64,000 nucleotides of DNA from an uncultured Bacteroidota bacterium (GTDB lineage Bacteria; Bacteroidota; Bacteroidia; Flavobacteriales; Flavobacteriaceae), in the NCBI GenBank assembly GCA_902515405.1, contig CABXUS010000004.1, forward strand, positions 1 through 64,000. Direction: 5' to 3'. Positions 17,067-25,058 of this stretch are shown here, piece after piece. Position 1 is the stretch's first letter; every line of letters starts with the position of its first letter. The notes beneath the pieces were generated by a model. It was not told the origin of the DNA and did no database searches. It was given only the letters and a program-made list of their open reading frames with translations. Both the position numbers and the translations under genes were made by a program.

Positions 17067-18127
17067 TACTTCTTTGAGTTATTAATTAATATATAATCTA
17101 GCATAACTAAAGCAGCCATTGCTTCAACAATTGGTACTGCTCTAGGTACGACACATGGGTCATGTCTTCCTTTTCCTTTTATTGTTGTTTTTTTTCCTTC
17201 AGAGTCTATGCTGTCCTGATCTTTCATTATAGTAGCTACAGGTTTAAATGCTACATTAAAGAATATATCCATTCCATTACTGATTCCGCCTTGAATTCCA
17301 CCTGAATTATTTGTTTTTGTTGTACCATCAGAATTTATAATATCATTATGATCACTTCCTCTCATTTTTGTTCCAGAAAATCCACTTCCATATTCAAAAC
17401 CTTTAACAGCATTAATTGATAGCATTGCGGCTCCTATTTCAGAGTGTAATTTTTTAAATACAGGTTCTCCGATTCCAACAGGTGAGTTTTTTATTACACA
17501 GCTTATCACACCACCAATAGTATCACCATCTTTTCTGACTTTCAGAATTAAGTCTTCCATTTCTTTTGCAGTTTTTAGATCTGGACATCTAACGTTGTTT
17601 TTTTCAATATTGTCAAAGTCAATGTTTGTATGAGATTTATTGAGTGAAATATTACCAACAGACGAAACGTATGCGTTAATTTTTATATTACCTAATATCT
17701 GTTTAGCAATTGATCCAGCAACTACTCTGCAGGCAGTTTCTCTTGCAGAGCTCCTACCTCCTCCTCTGTAATCTCTATTACCATATTTTTTTTCATATAC
17801 ATAATCTGCATGGGAAGGTCTAAATGATTCTTTTAAATGATTGTAGTCTTTAGATTTTTGATCTTTATTTTTAATTATAAATCCGATTGGTGTACCAGTT
17901 GTTTTTCCTTCAAATATTCCAGATAAAATTTCTAGTTTGTCATTTTCTTTTCTTTGAGTAACAATTTTAGATTGCCCTGGTTTTCTTCTGTTAAGATCCA
18001 GTTGTACTAAATCAACATCAATATATTTTCCAGATGGACAACCATCAATTATGCCTCCAATGCTGTCACCGTGAGACTCACCAAATGTTGTTATTGTAAA
18101 TAAATTTCCAAAAGTATTACTCATCAT
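17066..18127 (-). CDS. aroC: Chorismate synthase
   Basis: The last step of the shikimate pathway, converting EPSP to chorismate with reduced FMN as cofactor. The start [22 protein letters not shown] is diagnostic, and [34 protein letters not shown] and GSDHNDI follow; [20 protein letters not shown] is at the end. It is 353 aa. Two adjacent ATGs at 18127 and 18124 could start it; a TAnnTTTG box lies seven bases before the first. It is the first gene of a minus-strand series that also includes the symporter and ung. Confidence 0.97.
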   Translation of the reverse strand: MMSNTFGNLFTITTFGESHGDSIGGIIDGCPSGKYIDVDLVQLDLNRRKPGQSKIVTQRKENDKLEILSGIFEGKTTGTPIGFIIKNKDQKSKDYNHLKESFRPSHADYVYEKKYGNRDYRGGGRSSARETACRVVAGSIAKQILGNIKINAYVSSVGNISLNKSHTNIDFDNIEKNNVRCPDLKTAKEMEDLILKVRKDGDTIGGVISCVIKNSPVGIGEPVFKKLHSEIGAAMLSINAVKGFEYGSGFSGTKMRGSDHNDIINSDGTTKTNNSGGIQGGISNGMDIFFNVAFKPVATIMKDQDSIDSEGKKTTIKGKGRHDPCVVPRAVPIVEAMAALVMLDYILINNSKK

Positions 18128-18134
18128 GATGATG

Positions 18135-18142
18135 CAAAAATA
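18135..18142 (-). promoter_or_regulatory. -7 promoter box (TAnnTTTG) upstream of aroC
   Basis: TATTTTTG on the minus strand, seven bases before the aroC ATG. If used at the usual spacing the mRNA leader is only a few bases long. No -33 partner is obvious. Confidence 0.42.
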
Positions 18143-18163
18143 AGTTTAAAATTTAAATTAAAT

Positions 18164-19855
18164 CTATTCCCAGTTCTTAAGTTTACTAGTTTTACCTATT
18201 CCTGGATTAAAAGTATTGGTTGGATCAAGATCTTTATAAAAATCTTTTAAAGTGTTTTTTGCATGATATTCGTGACCAACATTGTGTTCTGATGGATATT
18301 CAGCTCCTCTGTTATCATATGTTTTGAATAGTTTTTCTTTAGCTTTTTTAGGATCAACTCCTTTTTTTATAATATAGTTTTGGTGAAGTACATGACAAAA
18401 TAAATGTCCATAGTAAAGCTTCATTTCAAACATATCATCAATTTCTTTAGATAAAACCTCAAACCAATTTTTCTCATTTCTAGGAAATGCTATGTCCATT
18501 GACATAGTTCCACCAATTTTATCCTCATTTATTGCTGAATATCTTCCAAAAGCACTTGCAGCAGTAAATCTATGTAATATAGCTTTTTTACCCTCCTTTT
18601 CTGTGCACTCAAAAAAATCACCTTCATTTTTATTAAAAAATTCCTTAAAAAAACTTCTAGCTTCTTCAATACCATCATCTGACATTTCAATAATCCAATG
18701 ATGTTCAAACAATTCTCTATAATTTTCAATTCTTTTTGGCAGGTGGTTTGGCAATAGTTTACTAAATAATTGCATTAATTTATCAGATAAATTATTTGGT
18801 AATAATGAGGTTTTTTTTGATATGTGATCAACTTTTCTTTTTAATTCAAAAAGAGTTGGTAAAAAGTTTGTTCCAAGTTTTTCTATTACAACAAATGTAT
18901 CTTTACTATATTTTCTAGCAGCGTCGTAACAATCTCTATGTAAATAATCACCAGACGTTGGAAGTGTTTTAAATTTTGAAAGAATTTCTCTTCTTAATTT
19001 CCAAAAAACATTGGAGTCATTTGAGCCAACATAAAAAACTTGATTTTTTTGTGGAATATTGTAGGTATCCAATCTTACGGCAAAAACAGCGACTTTTCCA
19101 GCACTTCCTGAAACTCCATAGAGCAATCTTTTATCAGCATTATATCTAGCTGGTTTATTTGAATCAATTTCTCTAACTATTGATGAGTATTTATCATCTG
19201 ATGCTAATTTTTTTGAATTTAATATATCAGTTCTTCTATAATTTTTATTTTGTAGGTTATTAAGTATTTCTTCTGGTTTTGAGCCTAGTTTTATTCCTAA
19301 TTCATTGACTAACTCTAACTTTCCATTTTGATTTACTTTTGCATAAAGTGCTAATTCTGTATACGCTGGACCTCTCTTAACTAAAGACCCTCCTGAATTA
19401 TTACACACTCCACCTACTATTGATGCTCCAATTGATGTTGAGCCAATCACAGAATGAGGCTCTTTTCCAATCGGTTTTAGTTTTTTTTCTAAATCGTATA
19501 ATGTGCTTCCCGAAAGTCCTATAATTTGATTTCCATTATTTATTATATGAATATCATCCATACGCATAGTATTTATAATTACAACAGGACGATCATAACC
19601 ATCTCCATAAGGTGTTGATCCACCTGTGAGTCCTGTGTTAGCAGCTTGCATTATTATTATAATATCATTTTTAACACATAACTCAAGAGTTTTCCACATT
19701 TCAATTAGTTTACCTGGTTTAACTACTGCTAATGCACTGCCCTGTCCATATCTCCAACCTTTTGAGTATGGTTCTTTGTTTAATTTGTTTGTTAGAACAT
19801 ATTTTTTCCCAACAATCAATTTAAGATTATTAATTACCTTGGATTTATCATTCAT
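18164..19855 (-). CDS. dld: Respiratory D-lactate dehydrogenase (FAD, quinone-linked)
   Basis: Oxidises D-lactate to pyruvate and passes electrons to quinone at the inner membrane. The 563-aa size fits E. coli Dld (571 aa). The FAD-binding domain occupies the first 230 residues: QAANTGLTGGSTPYG, VIGSTSIGASIVGGVCNNSG. The C-terminal region corresponds to the membrane-binding lactate dehydrogenase domain, with MSMDIAFPRN, YYGHLFCHVLHQNYIIKKG and EYPSEHNVGHEY near the end. It faces away from the thioredoxin lipoprotein gene and probably has its own promoter in the 49-base gap. Confidence 0.92.
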   Translation of the reverse strand: MNDKSKVINNLKLIVGKKYVLTNKLNKEPYSKGWRYGQGSALAVVKPGKLIEMWKTLELCVKNDIIIIMQAANTGLTGGSTPYGDGYDRPVVIINTMRMDDIHIINNGNQIIGLSGSTLYDLEKKLKPIGKEPHSVIGSTSIGASIVGGVCNNSGGSLVKRGPAYTELALYAKVNQNGKLELVNELGIKLGSKPEEILNNLQNKNYRRTDILNSKKLASDDKYSSIVREIDSNKPARYNADKRLLYGVSGSAGKVAVFAVRLDTYNIPQKNQVFYVGSNDSNVFWKLRREILSKFKTLPTSGDYLHRDCYDAARKYSKDTFVVIEKLGTNFLPTLFELKRKVDHISKKTSLLPNNLSDKLMQLFSKLLPNHLPKRIENYRELFEHHWIIEMSDDGIEEARSFFKEFFNKNEGDFFECTEKEGKKAILHRFTAASAFGRYSAINEDKIGGTMSMDIAFPRNEKNWFEVLSKEIDDMFEMKLYYGHLFCHVLHQNYIIKKGVDPKKAKEKLFKTYDNRGAEYPSEHNVGHEYHAKNTLKDFYKDLDPTNTFNPGIGKTSKLKNWE

Positions 19856-19895
19856 AAGTATGTGGATTAAAGTTATTACTTTTGATCAATATTTC

Positions 19896-19903
19896 TAAAT
19901 TTG
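19896..19903 (+). promoter_or_regulatory. -7 promoter box (TAnnTTTG) before the thioredoxin lipoprotein
   Basis: TAAATTTG is an exact match and ends seven bases before the ATG at 19911. A second exact match, TACTTTTG, lies at 19877-19884 and could be an alternative. Confidence 0.42.
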
Positions 19904-19910
19904 CATGCAA

Positions 19911-21035
19911 ATGAAAAAACTATTCTTTTTAGCATTTCTGATTTTAACTTCATGTTCTAAAAGATCAGACTTTAATCTCACTGCATCATCTGATATTGAT
20001 GATGGTGAAATGGTTTATCTGGTTCAATATAAAGAGAATATTCCCGTTTTAAAAGATTCATCCAGCGTAATGAAAGGTATTTTCAAATTTTCAGATTCTA
20101 TTTCTGTTCCTGAAATGCATTATTTGTTTTTTAAAACTATAAAAGGAAATATTCCTGTAGTCTTAGAGCCTGGAGATATTAGAATGAAAGTCTTTAAAGA
20201 TTCACTGAGAAGTACTTCAATCGATGGAACAAAATCAAATGATGACTTTAAAACCTATTTAGATGAATCATCCTCATTAGTAAAAGAACTTAATAATATT
20301 CAGAATGAAATTAATTATATTATAGCTATGAACGACTCTCTTTTAATTGATGATTTAGAACAACAATTCATTAGTATGAGACAAAGATTGACTGAATATG
20401 AATTTGATTTTATGAAAAATAAAAATGACTCTTATATATCAGCACTCATATTACAAAGAATGGTTTTTGAAAGATCCCTTGATTATGATAAAGCTGACTC
20501 AATAATGGATAATTTTGATGAAAAAATTAAGTTGACTTCTCCATTTTTGGCTGTAAAAAAAATAATTGAAAATTTTAGATTATCAAACACTGAGGCCCCC
20601 GTAATTGGATCATTTGCACCAAAATTTTCAGGACCTGGTTTAGATGGAGAGGTTATCTCGTTGTATGGAATTAAATCCAAGTATATTTTAATTGATTTTT
20701 GGGCGTCTTGGTGTGCTCCATGTCGAGTTGAAAATCCTGGATTAGCAGAACTTCAGAGCAGATATTCAGATGAGGATTTTACCATTTTAGGAGTTTCGTT
20801 AGATATGAATATGCAAAGTTGGAAGAAAGCTATTGAATTGGATAAAATAGAATCTTGGATTCATATTTCAAACTTAAAGTATTTCAATGATCCCATTGCT
20901 AAACTATACGATATTAGTAAGGAGGGAATTCCATCATCTTTTTTAATTAATGCTGAAAGAAAAATTATTGCAAGAAATATAAAAGGTGAAGATTTAGAGT
21001 TTGTTCTAAATGCTGAATTAAAAGATAATGAATAG
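19911..21035 (+). CDS. Thioredoxin-like lipoprotein with N-terminal DUF4369-type domain
   Basis: A signal peptide with lipobox (KKLFFLAFLILTSCSK) anchors the protein in the envelope. The first 200 residues form a DUF4369-like domain. The last 140 form a TlpA/ResA-type thioredoxin: APVIGSFAPKFSGPGLDGE, LIDFWASWCAPCRVENPGL with an intact CxxC active site, TILGVSLDM, and the cis-proline in KEGIPSSFLINAERKI. It likely reduces or rearranges disulfides outside the cytosol. The ATG at 19905 also opens the frame, but 19911 fits the promoter box and signal peptide better. The gene after it follows by 15 bases. Confidence 0.88.
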   Translation: MKKLFFLAFLILTSCSKRSDFNLTASSDIDDGEMVYLVQYKENIPVLKDSSSVMKGIFKFSDSISVPEMHYLFFKTIKGNIPVVLEPGDIRMKVFKDSLRSTSIDGTKSNDDFKTYLDESSSLVKELNNIQNEINYIIAMNDSLLIDDLEQQFISMRQRLTEYEFDFMKNKNDSYISALILQRMVFERSLDYDKADSIMDNFDEKIKLTSPFLAVKKIIENFRLSNTEAPVIGSFAPKFSGPGLDGEVISLYGIKSKYILIDFWASWCAPCRVENPGLAELQSRYSDEDFTILGVSLDMNMQSWKKAIELDKIESWIHISNLKYFNDPIAKLYDISKEGIPSSFLINAERKIIARNIKGEDLEFVLNAELKDNE

Positions 21036-21050
21036 TAATTATTCTTTAAT

Positions 21051-21923
21051 TTGAAAATAATAAAAATATTTAGCGTTAAGTTTTTGTTTTTAATAATTGG
21101 ATTCCTACCCTTCAAGTTAATGTACCTGCTTTCTGATTTTTTAAGCTTTATATTATTACGTGTCATTAAATATAGAGTTGATATAGTTAGATATAATTTA
21201 AAGTCCTCAAATCTAGAATTAACAGAGATAGATATTGAAAAATTAATAAAAAACTTTTATAGCCATTTTTGTGATATTTATCTTGAAATGATCAAGTTAG
21301 ATCGAATGAAAAAAAGTGATGTTCAAAGCAGATTAAAGATTTTAAATTCAGAGATTGTAAATAAATACTTAAAGGAAGATAAAAGTGTTATTTTATTGGT
21401 ATCTCATTATGGAGGATATGAGTGGTGTACTGCTTTGGATTATTTTTTTGATTATAAAGTAGCAGCAATTTATACTCCTTTAAAAGACAAGCAATTAGAA
21501 AAGCTAACAATCAAATCTCGAGCTCGTCATGGAATGAAATTAATTTCAAGATATAATGCTCTAAATGATATTAGAGATTTAGAAAAATCAGACTCTAATT
21601 ACATGTATGGTTTTATGGCAGATCAATCCCCTCAAATTAGAAAAATTAATTATTGGACAAAATTTTTAGGTGTTGAAGTTCCAGCTTTCACAGGAGCAGA
21701 GAGAATGGCAAAAGAATTAAATATCCCAGTTGTTTTTGCTAAAATGTCTAAACTTAGTAGAGGGAAATATGAGATGAGACTTGAACTAATTGCAGAAAAT
21801 CCTAATGAATTTAAAGATTTTGAAATTACTGAAAAGTATTTAAGATTGGTTGAAAAACAAATTCATGAAAAACCAGATTATTATTTTTGGACTCATAATC
21901 GTTTTAAACATAGAAAGAATTAA
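21051..21923 (+). CDS. Lysophospholipid / lipid A acyltransferase (LpxL/HtrB family)
   Basis: An inner-membrane acyltransferase that would add a secondary acyl chain to a lipid A precursor. A membrane anchor (about residues 5-35) precedes the HTRB domain. The HX4E catalytic motif is present in LLVSHYGGYEWCTALD (His near residue 116), with MADQSP, FTGAERMAKELNIPVVFAKM and the terminal PDYYFWTHNRFKHR, all typical of the family. The start is TTG at 21051; no ATG precedes the anchor. Its 3' end overlaps the end of glmM by four bases on the opposite strand. Confidence 0.88.
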   Translation: MKIIKIFSVKFLFLIIGFLPFKLMYLLSDFLSFILLRVIKYRVDIVRYNLKSSNLELTEIDIEKLIKNFYSHFCDIYLEMIKLDRMKKSDVQSRLKILNSEIVNKYLKEDKSVILLVSHYGGYEWCTALDYFFDYKVAAIYTPLKDKQLEKLTIKSRARHGMKLISRYNALNDIRDLEKSDSNYMYGFMADQSPQIRKINYWTKFLGVEVPAFTGAERMAKELNIPVVFAKMSKLSRGKYEMRLELIAENPNEFKDFEITEKYLRLVEKQIHEKPDYYFWTHNRFKHRKN

Positions 21924-23290
21924 ATCAAGGACTTAATTTCTTTTATGATTTTTTCGCAATCTAATTTAGTTTCTGCTTCACTATAAATTCTGATTATAGG
22001 TTCTGTATTTGATTTTCTAATATGGAGCCAAGATTTATTAAAAACAATTTTTATTCCATCTCTTTCATCTATGCTGTTCTTTGAATAATGACTTTTAATT
22101 TTGTCATTAAATTTTTTAAAATTAAAATCATCATTAAGATTTATTTTGTCTTTAATCATAAAGAACTTAGGGTACAAATCAAGTAGTTCTGAAGCATTTA
22201 TATTTAATTCTGATAAATGTGAAAGAAATAAAACAATACCAACCAAAGCATCTCTTCCATAATGACTATCAGGGTAAATTACACCTCCATTGCCTTCTCC
22301 ACCAATTATTGCATTAACTTCTTTCATTTTTTCAACTACATTAATTTCACCAATTTTTGAGCTGTAGTAATTACAACCATGTTTTTTTGTTATTATATCC
22401 ATTGACATTGATGAAGACATATTTGAAACCGTACTTCCTTTAGTTTTAGATAAAACGTAGTCGCTGCAGGCTACTAAAGTATTCTCTTCTCCAAACAATA
22501 ATCCATTTTCACAAACAAAGACTAACCTGTCAACATCAGGGTCTAAAGCAATTCCTAAATCTGCATTTTCTTTCGTAACAGTTTGCTTTAAATCTGAAAG
22601 GTTTATATCCAATGGCTCAGGATTATGTGAGAAATTTCCATCAGGATTGCAGTTCAATTCAATTACCTCTGCTCCTAACTCTTTTAAAAGCATAGGAACT
22701 ATAACGCCACCACTAGAATTTATGCCATCAACAACAATTTTATATTTTTTTCTTAAAATATTTTTTCGGTCAACTAATTTTAGATTAATTACCTCATTTA
22801 TGTGAGCTTTAAATGCATTTTTTTCATAAAATATTTTTCCATAATCATCTTCATTTTTGAAATTAAAAATATCATTTTGTACAATATTAAAAATTTCTTC
22901 AGCCTCATCTTTAATTAGAAATTCACCTTTTGAATTAAATAGTTTTAAAGCATTCCAGTTTTTTGGGTTATGACTTGCTGTTAAAATTATTCCACCATTA
23001 GCATTTTTTTGTTGAACTATAATTTGAGTTGTTGGTGTTGTTGATAAATCTATATCAATTACATCAATCCCCATAGAAATTAAAGTTGACTTAACAATTT
23101 CTTTTAAGATTAATCCAGAAATTCTACCATCTCTCGCAACAACAATTAAATTATTGCTTTTAGAATTTTTGTTGTTTATCCAAGTTCCATATGCACTTGC
23201 ATATTTTACAACCTCGATTGGAGTTAAATTTGATCCATTTCTCCCATTTACAGTCCCTCTTATGCCTGAAATTGAGCTTATTAATGTCAT
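21920..23290 (-). CDS. glmM: Phosphoglucosamine mutase-like phosphohexomutase
   Basis: Interconverts glucosamine-6-P and glucosamine-1-P for peptidoglycan and lipid A precursors, or acts on related phosphohexoses. The phosphoserine loop TASHNPKNWNALKLF, the metal loop DPDVDRLVFV, the sugar loop GGEGNGGV and the phosphate loop RKSNTEPIIRIYSE are all visible. A TTG codon at 23299 could extend the protein by three residues, but lies inside a promoter box, so I use the ATG at 23290. GlmM and ManB are hard to tell apart by eye; the MTLISSISGIRGTV start favours GlmM as annotated in Bacteroidota. Confidence 0.85.
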   Translation of the reverse strand: MTLISSISGIRGTVNGRNGSNLTPIEVVKYASAYGTWINNKNSKSNNLIVVARDGRISGLILKEIVKSTLISMGIDVIDIDLSTTPTTQIIVQQKNANGGIILTASHNPKNWNALKLFNSKGEFLIKDEAEEIFNIVQNDIFNFKNEDDYGKIFYEKNAFKAHINEVINLKLVDRKNILRKKYKIVVDGINSSGGVIVPMLLKELGAEVIELNCNPDGNFSHNPEPLDINLSDLKQTVTKENADLGIALDPDVDRLVFVCENGLLFGEENTLVACSDYVLSKTKGSTVSNMSSSMSMDIITKKHGCNYYSSKIGEINVVEKMKEVNAIIGGEGNGGVIYPDSHYGRDALVGIVLFLSHLSELNINASELLDLYPKFFMIKDKINLNDDFNFKKFNDKIKSHYSKNSIDERDGIKIVFNKSWLHIRKSNTEPIIRIYSEAETKLDCEKIIKEIKSLI

Positions 23291-23296
23291 ATTGGT

Positions 23297-23304
23297 CAAA
23301 TATA
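23297..23304 (-). promoter_or_regulatory. -7 promoter box (TAnnTTTG) upstream of glmM
   Basis: TATATTTG on the minus strand, six bases before the glmM ATG at 23290. It explains why a TTG that looks like an upstream start is present. No -33 partner was seen. Confidence 0.42.
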
Positions 23305-23334
23305 CAATTCGAATATTATATATTTATAAATCAT

Positions 23335-25017
23335 ATGTTATATAATTTTAAAAATTTAATCTTTATTATATTCTTTCTTTTATTATCCTGTAAAACAACT
23401 AAAAAAGAAAAACCTTTTAAAAGTTTTGCGATTGTTTCAGCTAAAATCGAAGCTTCAAAGGCTGGTCATAAAATATTAAAAATGGGCGGTAATGCTTTTG
23501 ATGCTATGATTGCAACTGATTTGGCTCTTGCTGTTGTTTATCCAAATGCTGGAAATCTTGGAGGAGGTGGTTTTATGGTTTACAGACAAAAAAGTGGAGA
23601 AAATGGAAGTCTAGATTTTAGAGAAAAAGCACCGATCAATGCATATAAAAACATGTATTTAAATGATAATGGCAACGTTGTAAAGAATTCAAGTAATGTG
23701 GGTGCTTTATCAATTGGTGTCCCTGGAACTGTTGCTGGATTATTTGAGGTTTATAAAAAATTTGGAACTCTTCCTCTAGATTCTCTTTTTGAGCCTGCAT
23801 TAAGTTTAGCTAAAAATGGATTTACCATCACAAACAAACAAGCAAAATTATTTAATCTAAACAAAAACAAAATACTTAAAAATAGTGATAGTTTAAACCT
23901 TTTTAATAAGGATTTTAAAACTGATATGATTTTTAAAAATAAACCTCTATATAATACTTTAAAATATATTTTAAAAAATGGTAAAGATGGTTTTTATAAG
24001 GGTAAAATATCAGATGAAATCATCAGCTATACGTCAAAAAAGGGTGGTTTATTAACTAAAGATGATTTTCTATTATACAATCCAGTTTGGAGAAAACCTT
24101 TTGTTTTTCATTTTGATGATTTGAAAATAATAACTATGGGTTTACCATCTTCTGGCGGAGTTGTTTTATCTCAAATTTTAAAATCATTAGAATTGCTTTC
24201 TTTGGATAAATTTAAAAAGAGAGATATAAATTATATCAAAACATTAATTGAATTACAAAAGAATTCTTTTGCAGACAGAAGTAAGTTTTTAGGAGATCCA
24301 GATTTTTATGACACAGGGTTCATTGATTCATTAGTTGGAATCAAATATTTAAATGAAAGGCTTGATTCTATAGATTTTATTAACCCAAAACCATCAAGTC
24401 AGATAAATCCAGGAGATGTTTTTTTTAACGAATCTTATGAGACTACTCACTATTCAATTTTAGATTCGTATGGAAATGCTGTTTCTGTTACTACAACTTT
24501 AAATTCAAATTTTGGATCAAAAATTATAGTTCCAAGCTTAGGGTTTTTTTTAAATAATGAAATGGATGATTTTTCAATTAAACCTGGTGAACCAAATATT
24601 TATGGATTAATTGGAGGAAAAGTTAATTCAATTGAACCACAAAAGAGAATGTTAAGCTCAATGACTCCAACCATAATTGAAAAAGATGATAAATTGTCTA
24701 TGATCTTAGGAAGTCCTGGTGGACCGACAATTATAACATCAGTATTACAAACAATCCTAAATGTTTATTTGTTTGGTGATAAAATAAATGAATCAGTTAA
24801 TCACCCTAGGTTTTATCACTTATGGCTTCCAGATAAAATTTATTTAGAAAAAGGAGCATTTGATTCACAAACAGTAGACTCTTTGCAAAGTCTCGGTTAT
24901 GTAATTAATAAAAAATTTTCCTCAATTGGTAGAGTTGATGCTATATATATAGACAAAACCAATAAAATATTTACAGCTGCTGATCCCCGTGGAGATGATT
25001 ACTCATTAGGTGAGTAA
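23335..25017 (+). CDS. ggt: Gamma-glutamyltransferase (lipoprotein)
   Basis: Cleaves glutathione and transfers its gamma-glutamyl group, in the periplasm. The start at 23335 gives a lipoprotein signal peptide, FKNLIFIIFFLLLSCKTTK; a longer reading frame upstream overlaps glmM on the other strand and is not used. Conserved features: GGNAFDAMIATDLALAVVYP and GGGGFMVYRQKSG, REKAP, GVPGTVAGLF, the autoprocessing site YETTHYSILDSYGNAVSVTT where the first residue of the small subunit is Thr, MDDFS, and LGSPGGPTIITSVLQ. It is 560 aa, the expected precursor size. Glutathione is rare in Bacteroidota, so other gamma-glutamyl peptides may be the substrate. Confidence 0.93.
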   Translation: MLYNFKNLIFIIFFLLLSCKTTKKEKPFKSFAIVSAKIEASKAGHKILKMGGNAFDAMIATDLALAVVYPNAGNLGGGGFMVYRQKSGENGSLDFREKAPINAYKNMYLNDNGNVVKNSSNVGALSIGVPGTVAGLFEVYKKFGTLPLDSLFEPALSLAKNGFTITNKQAKLFNLNKNKILKNSDSLNLFNKDFKTDMIFKNKPLYNTLKYILKNGKDGFYKGKISDEIISYTSKKGGLLTKDDFLLYNPVWRKPFVFHFDDLKIITMGLPSSGGVVLSQILKSLELLSLDKFKKRDINYIKTLIELQKNSFADRSKFLGDPDFYDTGFIDSLVGIKYLNERLDSIDFINPKPSSQINPGDVFFNESYETTHYSILDSYGNAVSVTTTLNSNFGSKIIVPSLGFFLNNEMDDFSIKPGEPNIYGLIGGKVNSIEPQKRMLSSMTPTIIEKDDKLSMILGSPGGPTIITSVLQTILNVYLFGDKINESVNHPRFYHLWLPDKIYLEKGAFDSQTVDSLQSLGYVINKKFSSIGRVDAIYIDKTNKIFTAADPRGDDYSLGE

Positions 25018-25058
25018 TTGATTTAATTTATTCATATCTTAACAGATTGTTTTTTTGA

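Noticed and set aside
23191..23334. N-terminal extension of the gamma-glutamyltransferase
   Set aside because: It overlaps glmM on the other strand and would hide the lipoprotein signal peptide starting at 23335.
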